Shown: positions 7,991 to 17,017 of the stretch, in pieces
Layout of the letters: the number at the start of each line of letters is the position of its first letter
Numbering within the stretch: position 1 is the stretch's first letter
Assembly: GCF_022835695.1 (NCBI RefSeq)
Contig: NZ_BQUV01000004.1
Span: forward strand, 310,001 to 374,000
Direction: 5' to 3'
DNA from: Bradyrhizobium sp. Ce-3
GTDB lineage: Bacteria > Pseudomonadota > Alphaproteobacteria > Rhizobiales > Xanthobacteraceae
Length of the DNA: 64,000 nucleotides
Translations under genes and position numbers: made by a program
Notes under the pieces: generated by a model
Seen by the model: the letters and a program-made list of their open reading frames with translations, nothing else
Databases searched by the model: none
Told to the model about the DNA's origin: nothing

Positions 7991-9567
7991 GCGGGCAGCT
8001 CTTGCGGTACGCCTTGTCCGGCAGCCTGGTACATCTGCAGCAAATGATGGAGCTCTTCGGCATCGTCGATCTCGCCGCGCACCAGCGTTCGCGCCACGCG
8101 TCCGTCGACGATCACGGAGATGCGGTCGCAGAGCTCGATCAGCTCGACGAGATCCGACGAGACGACCAGCACGCCGCTGCCGTCGCGGGCGGCATTCCTG
8201 ATCACGCCATAGATTTCCTCGCGTGCGCCGACGTCGACGCCGACTGTCGGCTCGTCCAGCAGCAGCACGCGCGGCCGCGGATCATTCCATTTTCCAAACA
8301 CGACCTTCTGCTGGTTGCCGCCAGATAACGTCCTGACCAGGCTGGAGGCGCCCAGCGCCTTCACCGAAAGCCTCGCGATCGCCGTGTCCGCGCGCCTTGT
8401 GGCGGCGCGCTGCTGCATGAAGCCCCAGCGCGAGAAATGCGGAATCCGCGGCAAGGTGATATTGCGTTCGATCGAATGATCGAGCACCAGGCCCTGCACA
8501 TGCCGGTCCTCCGGCACCAGCGCAACGCCACGGTCGATCGCATCGGCCGCGCTCTGCGGCAGCCACGGCTGGCCCTCGATCTCGAGCGTGCCGCTCTCGG
8601 CCGGCCGAAGTCCGAAGATCGTCTCCAGAATCTCGGTGCGCCCGCTGCCGATCAAGCCGGCCAGGCCGTGGATCTCGCCCTTCATCACCGACAAGTCGAC
8701 GGCCGACAGCCGGTCATTCGACACACCCGACAGCGAGAGTACGGGCGACGAATCGAACGAGCGCGTTGCCGCGGGCGCGGCGCGCGACGCAGCCGGTGCC
8801 GATCGATCGGTGCCGATGATGGCGTTCACCAGCCGTTTCATATCGGTATCAGCGGTGACGAAGGTGCCGGCATTGGCGCCGTCGCGCAGCACGGTGACGC
8901 GCTGGGAGATCTCGAACACCTCGTTGAGCCGGTGCGTCACGTAGATCACGCCGACGCCGCGGCGCGTCGCCTTGCCGATCGCGTCGAACAGGATGCGGAC
9001 CTCATCCGATGTCAGCGAGGAGGTCGGCTCATCGAGGATCAACAGCCGCACCTCGCCCATCAACGCCTTGGCGATCTCGGTCATCTGGCGGTAGGCGAAC
9101 GGCAGCGAGCCGACCGCAGCTTTCGTGTCGAGGGGAATGCCAAGCTCGCTCAGGAACGCCTCGGCCCTGGCCATCAGCTCGCGCTTGCGGACAAAGCCGA
9201 ACCGCGCGCGCGGCTCGCGGCCGAGCAACAGATTGTCGGCAACGCTCAGGGATTCGACCAGGCTGAGATCCTGGTAGACGACGGCGATCCCCGCCTCGCG
9301 CGACCTTGCCGGACTGTCGAACGCGACCTGCTTGCCGGCGATCTCGATGGTGCCGCTGTCGGCGGCATGAACCCCGCTGAGGATCTTGATCAGCGTGGAT
9401 TTTCCGGCGCCGTTCTCGCCCAGCAGCGCATGCACCTCGCCGGGACGGACCTCGAGGCTGACATCGCGCAACGCGCGCACGCCACCGAAGCGCTTGTCGA
9501 TGCCGCCGACCATCAACAGCGACGACGACGGCCGAGGCTCTGCCGCGATCGAACCGGACAATTCCAT
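7987..9567 (-). CDS. ABC sugar importer, double-domain ATPase
   Basis: A 526-residue RbsA/XylG-type protein with two fused nucleotide-binding domains. The first has a canonical Walker A (GENGAGKST, residues 50-58) and the Walker B stretch LLILDEPTSSL. The second has the degenerate P-loop typical of this class (GLIGSGRTE) but retains a good signature, LSGGNQQK, and LLLDEPTVGVD. A GGGAGG site sits 4 bp before the ATG. It is the first gene of the importer operon, behind a promoter with a DeoR-like dyad. Confidence 0.93.
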   Translation of the reverse strand: MELSGSIAAEPRPSSSLLMVGGIDKRFGGVRALRDVSLEVRPGEVHALLGENGAGKSTLIKILSGVHAADSGTIEIAGKQVAFDSPARSREAGIAVVYQDLSLVESLSVADNLLLGREPRARFGFVRKRELMARAEAFLSELGIPLDTKAAVGSLPFAYRQMTEIAKALMGEVRLLILDEPTSSLTSDEVRILFDAIGKATRRGVGVIYVTHRLNEVFEISQRVTVLRDGANAGTFVTADTDMKRLVNAIIGTDRSAPAASRAAPAATRSFDSSPVLSLSGVSNDRLSAVDLSVMKGEIHGLAGLIGSGRTEILETIFGLRPAESGTLEIEGQPWLPQSAADAIDRGVALVPEDRHVQGLVLDHSIERNITLPRIPHFSRWGFMQQRAATRRADTAIARLSVKALGASSLVRTLSGGNQQKVVFGKWNDPRPRVLLLDEPTVGVDVGAREEIYGVIRNAARDGSGVLVVSSDLVELIELCDRISVIVDGRVARTLVRGEIDDAEELHHLLQMYQAAGQGVPQELPA

Positions 9568-9606
9568 TTTCCTCCCGCGTCAGGCGCTGATGCGATGATG
9601 ACATCT

Positions 9607-9622
9607 TGTTATTTTTGCAACT
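9607..9622. promoter_or_regulatory. Candidate DeoR operator in the ABC importer promoter
   Basis: TGTTATTTTTGCAACT matches the deoC-side dyad at 13 of the first 15 positions. It lies about 34 bp downstream of a minus-strand TTGACA, so it would cover the first transcribed bases. The right half-site (CAAC instead of TAAC) is degenerate. Confidence 0.5.
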
Positions 9623-9634
9623 TATTGTGTTATA

Positions 9635-9661
9635 ATTCTATCACATCGGGCGGCCTGTCAA
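9635..9661 (-). promoter_or_regulatory. Candidate promoter of the ABC importer operon
   Basis: On the minus strand a perfect TTGACA (9656-9661) is followed after 15 bp by TAGAAT (9635-9640), within an AT-rich block that stands out from the GC-rich surroundings. The spacer is shorter than ideal. The predicted start falls just ahead of the operator-like dyad. Confidence 0.45.
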
Positions 9662-9805
9662 TGGGAGATCGCGCCGCCAGGCGCCCGATTTGGGGCGGCC
9701 GCACCGTCCGGCCGACACCGCCGGCCTCCCCATCCACGATGGCGTCGGCAGGTTGTGCTACGCTGCAGCCGCTCTCTTCATCAAAGCCAACGCCGGTGCA
9801 TCACG

Positions 9806-11638
9806 ATGAAACTGAGTGCTGCGATTGCCGTCGTCCTGTTCTGGTCCTGCCTGCCCGCGACAGCGCAGCAGGGCGGTGCCGCCCTCTACGCACAGCGCTG
9901 CGCGCAATGTCACGACGGCAGCAACACCGATGTTCGCGCGCCGGGCCGCGCCGCGCTGCAAGCAAGATCGTTCGACGAGGTGCTCGGTGCGATCACCACG
10001 GGCCCGATGGCATCCTTCGCGCAGGGACTGAGCCATGACGAGCGGGCGGCAATCGCCTCGCTCGTCACCGGCAAGGCCGCCTCGCACGCGGCGGCCGAGA
10101 ATGCAGGGCAGTGCGCGCAGAACGAGACCGGGTTTCCGCAGCCGATCGACGGGCCGCGGTGGAACGGTTGGGGCGCGGATCTCAACAACAGCCGGTCTCA
10201 GCCCGCGGCCGCGGCCGGCCTCACGCCAGACCAGGTTCCGCGGTTGCGCCTGAAATGGGCGTTCGGATTCCCTGACACATCCACGGCCTTCGCGCAGCCG
10301 AGCGTGGTCGGCGGACTGCTGTTCGTCGGTGGCGGCGACCGCAAGGTCCACGCCCTCGATGCCAGGAGCGGATGCACCCGCTGGCTGTTTCCGACCGAGG
10401 CACCGGTGCGCACGGCGATCAGTTTTGCCGCGCTCGATAACGGCCAGCCGGCCATCTTTTTCGGCGATGTGCGAGCCAACGTCTACGCCGTCGATGCTGC
10501 GACCGGTGCGCTGATCTGGAAGAGCAAGGTCGACGATCATCCGGCGGCCCGGATCACCGGCGCACCTGTCCTTCATGCCGGCGTCGTCTATGTCGGGGTG
10601 TCATCGATCGAGGAGGCCACGGGATCCCGCCCCACCTACCAATGCTGCACCTTTCGCGGCAGCGTCGTTGCACTGAAGGCCGACACCGGCGCGCAGATCT
10701 GGAAGACCTACACCATCCCTGACGCGCCGCATCCGACCCGGACGAACGCCATCGGGACCCAGCTGTTCGGTCCGGCCGGCGCGTCGGTCTGGTCCGCGCC
10801 GACGATCGATGTCGAGCGCCAGGCGCTCTATGTCGCGACGTCGAACAGCTATGCCGACCCGGCGACCGACACCAGCGATGCCATCCTCGCGTTCGATCTC
10901 GCGACCGGCCGCATGCTATGGCATCAGCAGGCGACGCCGAAGGATAGCTTCGTGGTTGCGTGTTTCGGCGCCGACCAGAGCAACTGTCCGCAGGACCGCG
11001 GTCCCGACCATGACTTCGGACAATCGCCGATCCTGGTGAAGCTGCGCGATGGACAGCGCGCGCTGGTGATCGGCCAGAAATCCGGCGTCGTCCACGCGCT
11101 GGATCCCGACCATGACGGCACGATCCTGTGGCAGACGCGGATCGGCAAGGGTGGCGCGTTGGGCGGAACCGAGTGGGGCTCGGCCGCGGACCAGGCCCGA
11201 ATCTATGTCGCCAATTCCGACGTGCGATTCCTGAGGGACGGCTCGCGGCGTCTCAACTCAAGCGAAGGCGGCGGCCTGTTCGGCCTCGATCTTGCGACCG
11301 GGAAAATCGAAATGCAGGTGGCGCCGATTGCCTGCGGCGACCGCCCGCAATGCAGTCCCGCCCTCTCCGCAGCAGTCACTGTCATTCCCGGCGTCGTGTT
11401 CTCGGGCGGCGTGAGCGGCTTCCTGCGCGCCTACGCGACTGATGACGCAAGACTGCTGTGGGAGATCGACACCGCCCGTGACTACAGCACGGTCAACGGC
11501 GTTGCGGCCCATGGCGGCGCCATGGACGGACCCGGCCCGGTCGTGGTCGATGGCATGCTGTACGTCAATTCCGGCTACGCGCAATGGAGCGGCCTGCCCG
11601 GCAACGTTCTGCTGGCCTTCGAGGTCGGCAACCCCTGA
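9806..11638 (+). CDS. Quinoprotein alcohol dehydrogenase with fused cytochrome c (PVA dehydrogenase type)
   Basis: A 610-residue exported protein. A signal peptide (about 1-21) leads into a small cytochrome c domain with the haem motif CAQCH (C32, C35, H36). A PQQ-type eight-bladed beta-propeller follows, with repeated tryptophan-docking-like units (LWEID, ALIWKSK, MLWHQ). The propeller resembles polyvinyl-alcohol dehydrogenase (cytochrome), which oxidises secondary alcohols in the periplasm and passes electrons to cytochrome c. Other soil bacteria carry such genes without PVA use, so the natural alcohol is unknown. The start was chosen at the signal-peptide Met rather than the upstream frame at 9755. 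It is divergent from the importer operon and stands alone. Confidence 0.85.
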   Translation: MKLSAAIAVVLFWSCLPATAQQGGAALYAQRCAQCHDGSNTDVRAPGRAALQARSFDEVLGAITTGPMASFAQGLSHDERAAIASLVTGKAASHAAAENAGQCAQNETGFPQPIDGPRWNGWGADLNNSRSQPAAAAGLTPDQVPRLRLKWAFGFPDTSTAFAQPSVVGGLLFVGGGDRKVHALDARSGCTRWLFPTEAPVRTAISFAALDNGQPAIFFGDVRANVYAVDAATGALIWKSKVDDHPAARITGAPVLHAGVVYVGVSSIEEATGSRPTYQCCTFRGSVVALKADTGAQIWKTYTIPDAPHPTRTNAIGTQLFGPAGASVWSAPTIDVERQALYVATSNSYADPATDTSDAILAFDLATGRMLWHQQATPKDSFVVACFGADQSNCPQDRGPDHDFGQSPILVKLRDGQRALVIGQKSGVVHALDPDHDGTILWQTRIGKGGALGGTEWGSAADQARIYVANSDVRFLRDGSRRLNSSEGGGLFGLDLATGKIEMQVAPIACGDRPQCSPALSAAVTVIPGVVFSGGVSGFLRAYATDDARLLWEIDTARDYSTVNGVAAHGGAMDGPGPVVVDGMLYVNSGYAQWSGLPGNVLLAFEVGNP

Positions 11639-11913
11639 CAGGCGCATATTCGAATCCGCGATGGCACGCTGAGCACTACTCGCGACGGGGCATTCGTGCT
11701 TTGATGTCGGTCAAGAACCGCTCAAGGATCGGAAGGGAGGCTGCCCCATCGGCTCTGGTTCCGAGTGGCGCAAGATGGTGGCGACCCATTCGTGCGACTC
11801 GCCGGTATCAGGGACATGCGTGCCGAAATCGACGGAACATGGCCGCCGCGCCAGAAATCAATGCGCATTTCGTTGCACACAAAAAACGCAGAAACTATAA
11901 GTGCTTGGAAAGA

Positions 11914-11990
11914 TGGTCGGAGTGGCAGGATTCGAACCTGCGACCCCTGCGTCCCGAACGCAGTGCTCTACCGGGCTGAGCCACACTCCG
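11914..11990 (-). tRNA. tRNA-Pro (anticodon CGG)
   Basis: On the minus strand a complete cloverleaf runs from 11990 to 11914. The acceptor arm CGGAGTG pairs with CACTCCG, the D-arm is GCTC/GAGC, the anticodon stem CTGCG/CGCAG holds the loop TTCGGGA (anticodon CGG), and the T-arm GCAGG/CCTGC carries TTCGAAT. Discriminator A and a genomically encoded CCA (11914-11916) complete the 77 nt. The 275 bp between it and the upstream quinoprotein gene hold nothing I recognise. Confidence 0.95.
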
Positions 11991-12069
11991 ACTAAGAGCC
12001 GGGCTTATAGCGTCGCGTTTCGGGGACCGCAAGGGACCACGAGGCACCCAATTGAGGAATCTAGTCACA

Positions 12070-13056
12070 GTGGATACAGGCCTGAAAACGCATGTTCTGC
12101 CCGCCGGCGCCGCCGCCACGGCGACCGCCGCCGGAATCCTCGCCGAGGGCGGCCTGGTGGCGTTTCCGACCGAGACGGTTTACGGGCTCGGCGCCGACGC
12201 CGGCAACGCGCCGGCGATCGCCCGGCTCTACCAAGCCAAGGGCCGGCCGGCGTTCAATCCGCTGATTGCCCATGTCGCCGATCTCGGCGCCGCCCGCCGG
12301 ATCGCGCTGTTCGACGGGCAGGCGTTGCGGCTGGCGGAGGCGTTCTGGCCCGGTCCCTTGACCCTGGTGCTGCCGAAGGCGCTGTCCTGCCCGGTGGCGG
12401 AACTCGCGACTGCCGGCCTCGATACGGTCGCGATCCGCATTCCGGCCCACAAGGTGGCGCGCGACATCATCAAGGCGTTCGGCGGTGCTGTGGTAGCACC
12501 GTCGGCCAATCTCTCGGGCCACGTCTCGCCCACCACCGCCGAGCATGTGAACGGCGATCTCGCAGGCCGCATCGACCTGATCGTCGACGGCGGCCCGGTC
12601 GAGGTCGGCGTCGAATCCACCATCGTCGGCTGCTTCTCCGATCCGGTGCTGCTGCGTCCAGGCGGGCTGACCCGCGCCGAGATCGAGCGGGTGCTCGGCC
12701 ATCCGCTGCAGTCGCCGCCGCAGGACGCCGAGAACGACAGCCAGCCGATCGCCCCGGGCATGCTGGCCTCGCACTATGCGCCGCGGACGCCGGTGCGGCT
12801 CAATGCCAGCGACGTCCATATCGGCGAAGCCCTGCTCTCGTTCGGGCCGGCCAAGGTCGCGCGGCGCGAATGCGCCTCCGTGGAGATGAACCTGTCCACA
12901 CGCGGCGATCTCGCCGAGGCCGCCGCCAATCTGTTCGGCTACCTTCGCACGCTCGACAAGAGAAACGCGGATGCTATCGCCGTGATGCCTATCCCCGAAG
13001 ACGGATTGGGCGAAGCCATCAATGACCGGCTGCGCCGCGCAGCGGTTGGGCGGTAA
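12070..13056 (+). CDS. L-threonylcarbamoyladenylate synthase (Sua5/TsaC type)
   Basis: The enzyme makes threonylcarbamoyl-AMP from threonine, bicarbonate and ATP, the first step of t6A37 modification in ANN-decoding tRNAs. The 328 residues comprise an N-terminal YrdC domain with PTETVYGLGADA (33-44), KGRPAFNPL and SANLSG. A linker and a C-terminal Sua5 domain follow, starting near PIAPGMLASHYAPRTPV, so this is the long Sua5 form rather than short TsaC. A GTG start at 12070 is preferred because GAGGAA lies 9 bp before it. A TTG at 12052 would add six residues. It follows the tRNA-Pro divergently. Confidence 0.93.
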   Translation: MDTGLKTHVLPAGAAATATAAGILAEGGLVAFPTETVYGLGADAGNAPAIARLYQAKGRPAFNPLIAHVADLGAARRIALFDGQALRLAEAFWPGPLTLVLPKALSCPVAELATAGLDTVAIRIPAHKVARDIIKAFGGAVVAPSANLSGHVSPTTAEHVNGDLAGRIDLIVDGGPVEVGVESTIVGCFSDPVLLRPGGLTRAEIERVLGHPLQSPPQDAENDSQPIAPGMLASHYAPRTPVRLNASDVHIGEALLSFGPAKVARRECASVEMNLSTRGDLAEAAANLFGYLRTLDKRNADAIAVMPIPEDGLGEAINDRLRRAAVGR

Positions 13057-13059
13057 CAA

Positions 13060-13128
13060 GCATGACCCGGAAAAGCGCGATCCGGATTCCCCAGCGACAA
13101 ACGCGACGCGTTTGCGCAGAGGTCATGC
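13060..13128. repeat. Palindromic intergenic repeat (GCATGACC arms)
   Basis: The outer arms GCATGACC (13060-13067) and GGTCATGC (13121-13128) are complementary. The left arm continues CGGAAAAGCG, the same core as the repeat at 28837-28885 and the fragments near 21527 and 52110. It fills the gap between the Sua5 gene and the FAD oxidase gene. Confidence 0.6.
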
Positions 13129-13167
13129 CGCGATAAAGATCCCGACTGAGTGAAAGACCAAGAAAAA

Positions 13168-14595
13168 ATGAACATCGTCCAATCAGCGGTGCCCCCGCTT
13201 CCGCCCGAATTGCTTGCCAAGTTCCGCGCCATCGTCGGCGACAAATATGCCGTGACCGATCCCGCCGACATCAAGCCTTACGTCACCGAGGAGCGCGACC
13301 TGTTTCACGGCCGCTCGTCGTTGGTGCTGCGCCCGGGCTCGACCGCTGAAGTCGCCGCGATCTGCAAGCTGGCGAGCGAGTACCGGATCGCGCTGGTGCC
13401 GCAGGGCGGCAACACCGGCCTGGTCGGCGGCCAGACGCCGCACAATGGCGAGGTCGTGGTTTCGCTGCGGCGGCTCGACAAGATCCGCGACATCGACGTC
13501 GAATCCAACACCATGACCTGCGAGGCCGGCGTTGTGCTGCAAATCGCGCAGCAGAAGGCAGCCGACGTCGACCGGCTGTTCCCGCTGTCGCTCGGCGCCG
13601 AGGGCAGCTGCACCATCGGCGGCAATCTCTCGACCAATGCCGGCGGCACCGGCGCGCTCGCCTATGGCGTGGCGCGCGAGATGGCGCTCGGTGTCGAGGT
13701 CGTGCTGGCCGACGGCCGCGTGCTCAATGCATTGTCCAAGCTGAAGAAGGACAACACCGGCTACGATCTGCGCAACCTGTTCATCGGCGCCGAGGGCACG
13801 CTCGGCATCATCACCGCAGCGACCTTGAAACTGTTTCCGCGGGCGCGTGCAGTCGAGACCGCGTATGTCGGTCTGAAGTCGCCGTCGGCAGCGCTCAAGC
13901 TGCTGTCGATCTCGCGCGACCAGGCGGCAGGCAGCCTGACGAGCTTCGAACTGCTCGCCGACATCGCGGTCGAGTTCTCGATCCGCCACGGCATCGACAT
14001 CCGCGATCCGCTGGAGAGCAAGCATCCCTGGTACGTGCTGATGGAATTGTCGTCGTCGCGCGACGATGCCCGCGACACGCTGGAGGCGATCCTCGCCCAG
14101 GGCATGGAGGACGGCATCGTCGATGACGCCGTGATCGCGGCCAATCTGAGCCAGCGCCAGGCGTTCTGGAAGCTGCGCGACGAGATGTCGGCGGCGCAGA
14201 AGCCGGAGGGCGGCTCGATCAAGCACGATATTTCAGTGCCGGTCGCGGCTGTACCCGCCTTCATCGCGGAAGCCAATGCGGCGGTGGTGAAGCTGATTCC
14301 CGGTGCACGGCCGGTGCCGTTCGGCCATCTCGGCGACGGCAACATCCATTACAATGTCAGCCAGCCGGTCGGCGCCAATGCGGCCGACTTCCTGGCGCGC
14401 TGGCACGACGTCAACGCCGTCGTGTTCGAGATCGTGCTGCGGATGGGCGGCTCGATCTCGGCCGAGCACGGCATCGGCGTGCTCAAGCGCGACGAGTTGC
14501 CCGACGTCAAGGACAAGGTCGCGATCGAGCTGATGCGGCAAGTCAAGACGATGCTCGATCCGCTCGGCATCATGAATCCGGGCAAGGTGCTGTGA
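13168..14595 (+). CDS. FAD-linked oxidase, D-2-hydroxyacid (D-lactate/2-hydroxyglutarate) dehydrogenase type
   Basis: A 475-residue flavoprotein of the GlcD/D2HGDH group. An N-terminal FAD-binding PCMH domain shows PQGGNTGLVGGQTP and SLGAEGSCTIGGNLSTNAGG. The C-terminal FAD-oxidase domain carries GHLGDGNIHYN and ends in SAEHGIGVLKRDEL and LDPLGIMNPGKVL. It would oxidise a D-2-hydroxyacid and pass electrons to ETF or a quinone. Substrate choice between D-lactate and D-2-hydroxyglutarate cannot be settled by eye; an ETF-QO is encoded 36 kb away. The ATG at 13168 is preferred over a GTG six codons upstream. The next gene overlaps its stop by 4 bp. Confidence 0.9.
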   Translation: MNIVQSAVPPLPPELLAKFRAIVGDKYAVTDPADIKPYVTEERDLFHGRSSLVLRPGSTAEVAAICKLASEYRIALVPQGGNTGLVGGQTPHNGEVVVSLRRLDKIRDIDVESNTMTCEAGVVLQIAQQKAADVDRLFPLSLGAEGSCTIGGNLSTNAGGTGALAYGVAREMALGVEVVLADGRVLNALSKLKKDNTGYDLRNLFIGAEGTLGIITAATLKLFPRARAVETAYVGLKSPSAALKLLSISRDQAAGSLTSFELLADIAVEFSIRHGIDIRDPLESKHPWYVLMELSSSRDDARDTLEAILAQGMEDGIVDDAVIAANLSQRQAFWKLRDEMSAAQKPEGGSIKHDISVPVAAVPAFIAEANAAVVKLIPGARPVPFGHLGDGNIHYNVSQPVGANAADFLARWHDVNAVVFEIVLRMGGSISAEHGIGVLKRDELPDVKDKVAIELMRQVKTMLDPLGIMNPGKVL

Positions 14596-15056
14596 CCGTG
14601 CAGGCGCCAATGCCCTCCTCCTCTTCACTCGCCATTGCACCAGTCACCGATGCCGACATCGCCGACGTCGTCGCGCTGTGGCAGGCCTGCGGCCTGACAC
14701 GGCCGTGGAACGATCCCTCAGCCGACATCGCGCTGGCGCGGCGCGGACCGAGCTCGGCCCTGCTGGTCGGTCGCAGCCCCGAGGCGATCGTGGCAACCGC
14801 GATGGTCGGCCATGACGGCCATCGCGGCTGGGTCTATTACGTCGCGGTCGACCCTAGCAGCCAGGGCAAAGGATTCGGCCGCACCATGATGGCGGCGGTC
14901 GAAGATTGGCTGCGAGCGGCCGGCGTGCCGAAGCTGCAATTGCTGGTGCGGCGCGAGAACGCCAAGGCCGGCGCATTCTACCAATCGCTCGGCTATGAGG
15001 AATCGACCTCGGTGATGCTGGCCAAATGGCTCGACGGCCGCGAAGCGACGTCGTGA
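14592..15056 (+). CDS. ypeA: GNAT acetyltransferase, YpeA-like
   Basis: This 154-residue cytoplasmic N-acetyltransferase reads through the YpeA pattern: VVALWQACGLTRPWNDP at the N-terminus, HDGHRGWVYYVAVDP, the acetyl-CoA loop QGKGFGRTMM and a C-terminal FYQSLGYEE. The GTG start overlaps the preceding flavoprotein stop (GTGA), and an internal ATG lies six codons in. The substrate of YpeA proteins is unknown. The tight coupling to the flavoprotein suggests co-expression only. Confidence 0.85.
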   Translation: MTVQAPMPSSSSLAIAPVTDADIADVVALWQACGLTRPWNDPSADIALARRGPSSALLVGRSPEAIVATAMVGHDGHRGWVYYVAVDPSSQGKGFGRTMMAAVEDWLRAAGVPKLQLLVRRENAKAGAFYQSLGYEESTSVMLAKWLDGREATS

Positions 15057-15075
15057 CGGAATTGAAGGGTTACGC

Positions 15076-15657
15076 ATGAGTATCGGCGACCGCGTCCGCA
15101 TCAAGGACGTCCAGCTGCTGTCGAAGCGCCGCTACGAGCTGAAGAGCGCGACCTTCGACTATCGCCGCAGCAATGGCGAATGGCAGACCCAGGTGCGCGA
15201 GGTCTATGACCGCGGCAACGGCGCGGCGCTGTTGCCGTACAATCTCAAGACCCGCAGCGTGGTGCTGGTGCGCCAGTTCCGCTACCCCGCTTTCGCCAAC
15301 GGCTATGACGACCTCCTGATCGAGACCGCCGCCGGTATGCTCGACGATGCCGCGCCCGAGGCGCGCATCCGCGCCGAGGCGGAGGAAGAGATCGGCTATC
15401 GGCTCGCGCATGTGCGCAAGGTGTTCGAAGCCTTCATGACGCCGGGCGCGGTGACCGAGAAGCTGCACTTCTTCGTCGCCGAATACGACGCCGCGATGCG
15501 CATCGGTGACGGCGGCGGGCTCGCGGACGAGGGCGAGGACATCGAGGTGCTGGAGCTGTCGCTCGACGACGCCCTCGCCATGATCAGCGACGGCCGCATC
15601 GTCGACGCCAAGACCATCATGCTGCTGCAATACGCCGCGCTGCATCTGTTCAAGTGA
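15076..15657 (+). CDS. Nudix hydrolase, NudK-like (GDP-mannose pyrophosphatase type)
   Basis: A 193-residue nucleoside-diphosphate-sugar hydrolase. The Nudix box appears as G-MLDDAA-PEARIRA-EAEEEIGY, keeping the metal-binding EEE core but with Ala where the first Glu of the consensus stands. The N-terminal domain (VREVYDRGNGAALLPYN, VVLVRQFRYPAF) is that of the NudK/ADP-ribose pyrophosphatase branch, and FFVAEYDA follows. It lies 19 bp after the GNAT gene and closes this three-gene run. The exact substrate is inferred from the family. Confidence 0.88.
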   Translation: MSIGDRVRIKDVQLLSKRRYELKSATFDYRRSNGEWQTQVREVYDRGNGAALLPYNLKTRSVVLVRQFRYPAFANGYDDLLIETAAGMLDDAAPEARIRAEAEEEIGYRLAHVRKVFEAFMTPGAVTEKLHFFVAEYDAAMRIGDGGGLADEGEDIEVLELSLDDALAMISDGRIVDAKTIMLLQYAALHLFK

Positions 15658-15872
15658 ACTCCGGCCCGGCCTGGACCGAGGCGGCATCGCGGCCAGCTGA
15701 CAAAATATCGAAAACAACCCCATGCACAGTAGCCGGCGGTAGCCGGCGCGCGACTTGACACGTCGGGCAACTCACGGGTACGCTTCCAATATTCCGAAAT
15801 TGCGCAGGCGCACGCCGGCCCTGGGGTCATTTCCGTTCCGATGAATCGGAGTGGGGCGATAATGCTCTCCCT

Positions 15873-16006
15873 CCGTCATCCCCGCGCAATGGCCATGCCA
15901 TTGTCGCTGGAGGTGCGAGCGAAGCGAGCCTCGAAGGATCGACGGCCCCGCTGGTGGCCGATTCATCCTTCGAGACGGCCGCGTTGCGGCCCCCTCAGGA
16001 TGACGG
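15873..16006. repeat. Palindromic intergenic repeat, GCCTCGAAGGAT family
   Basis: CGTCATCCCC begins the left side and GGATGACGG ends the right side. GAGCCTCGAAGGAT and ATCCTTCGAGACGGCC form inner complementary segments. The same family occurs at 59930-60057. It occupies most of the 404-bp gene-free gap 15658-16061; the rest holds a fragment resembling the TTCCGATGAAATCGG repeat near 51980. Confidence 0.7.
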
Positions 16007-16061
16007 GGATGGTGTGAATCCGGCTCGACGATCAGCTGTCGCTAGTGCCGCTCCACATCGT

Positions 16062-16502
16062 CTACTGCATCGTGATCGCAAGGCCGCTCAGATCGGCGTT
16101 GGCCATCAGGCCGACCTGGTGGCCGGTCAGCTCGAGCACCGCGCCCTTCTGGTTGGTCAGCACGATCGCACGCGCACCGCGGCCGACCGCAAGCCCCGCG
16201 CCCGCTGCGCCGTAGACGCCGGCAACATCCGACGGACGATTGATGTTGCTGACGCGGCCGCGCAGCACGGTCTTCGAGCCGCCGAACACCAGGCCGTAAT
16301 CGAGACCGCCGGTGGACAGCCGATAGGAGCGGCCGCGGAAGGTCAGCACGCCGCTGCCGCCGGAGCCGCCGATGATCCATCCGGCCTTGTAGATCGTGAG
16401 CGTCACGAAGCCGCTGTCGGCACGAGCGGCGGTGGAGAAGGCCGCACCCGTGAAGGCCATCAGTGCGACCAGCGCGGTGCGAAGCGTTGATGAAAGTTTC
16501 AT
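16062..16502 (-). CDS. Secreted protein of unknown function
   Basis: A 146-residue protein with a clear signal peptide (MKLSSTLRTALVALMAFTGA, cleavage near AARA-D). The mature part is Gly/Ala/Val-rich, with alternating beta-like segments (GFVTLTIYKAGWIIGGSGG, GVYGAAGAGLAVGRGARAI, MANADLSGLAITM). It contains no Cys or obvious catalytic motif. The overall look recalls small periplasmic beta-rich proteins common in Rhizobiales such as DUF992, but I cannot assign it. The start was taken at the signal-peptide Met, five residues inside the longest frame. Confidence 0.7.
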   Translation of the reverse strand: MKLSSTLRTALVALMAFTGAAFSTAARADSGFVTLTIYKAGWIIGGSGGSGVLTFRGRSYRLSTGGLDYGLVFGGSKTVLRGRVSNINRPSDVAGVYGAAGAGLAVGRGARAIVLTNQKGAVLELTGHQVGLMANADLSGLAITMQ

Positions 16503-16743
16503 GTGTGGTCTCCCCAAGATCTGCTCACATCGATTTACTCACGTCGATTTGCCCGCGTCGCGACGCGGGCACGAATCGCAACGCGCCGACTGTAGCAAGC
16601 GCACAATCCGGCGCAATTTGGCACAGCACCGGCGTTGAACCTGTTCCCGGGGTTGCAACACTCACTGCATGTCCGGGGCGATCGGCCCCTGAGCTCCAGG
16701 ACTGCCCCCGCGGAGCATACATATTTCAAACCGGAGATTTTCG

Positions 16744-16998
16744 ATGCGTCGTCTTGCGATTGCCTGCGCCACCATTGCCGCCACCGTGTCCGTGCTTGCC
16801 GCCGCAAGCCCGGCCAGCGCCAACCCCTATCATCTGATCCGCTGGCAGGACACCGGCTTCTGCCAGATCTGGGACCAGAGCATTCCGACCACGCCGTGGC
16901 CGGGAAACTTCGCCGTCGTCAGCGAGGAGCTGCCGACCTTCGACGCCGCGTTCAGCTACAAGACCGGCCTGCTCAACAACGGCACCTGCTCGTTCTGA
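16744..16998 (+). CDS. Small secreted protein of unknown function
   Basis: The 84-residue product has a signal peptide (MRRLAIACATIAATVSVLAA, cleavage near ASA-N) and a mature part of about 57 residues with two Cys (near residues 39 and 82) that could form a disulfide. Aromatic segments are HLIRWQDTGFCQIWD and FSYKTGLLNNGTC. No family is recognised. It is convergent with the J-domain gene across a strong hairpin. Confidence 0.65.
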   Translation: MRRLAIACATIAATVSVLAAASPASANPYHLIRWQDTGFCQIWDQSIPTTPWPGNFAVVSEELPTFDAAFSYKTGLLNNGTCSF

Positions 16999-17017
16999 GC
17001 CACCGTTAGTCGATCGC

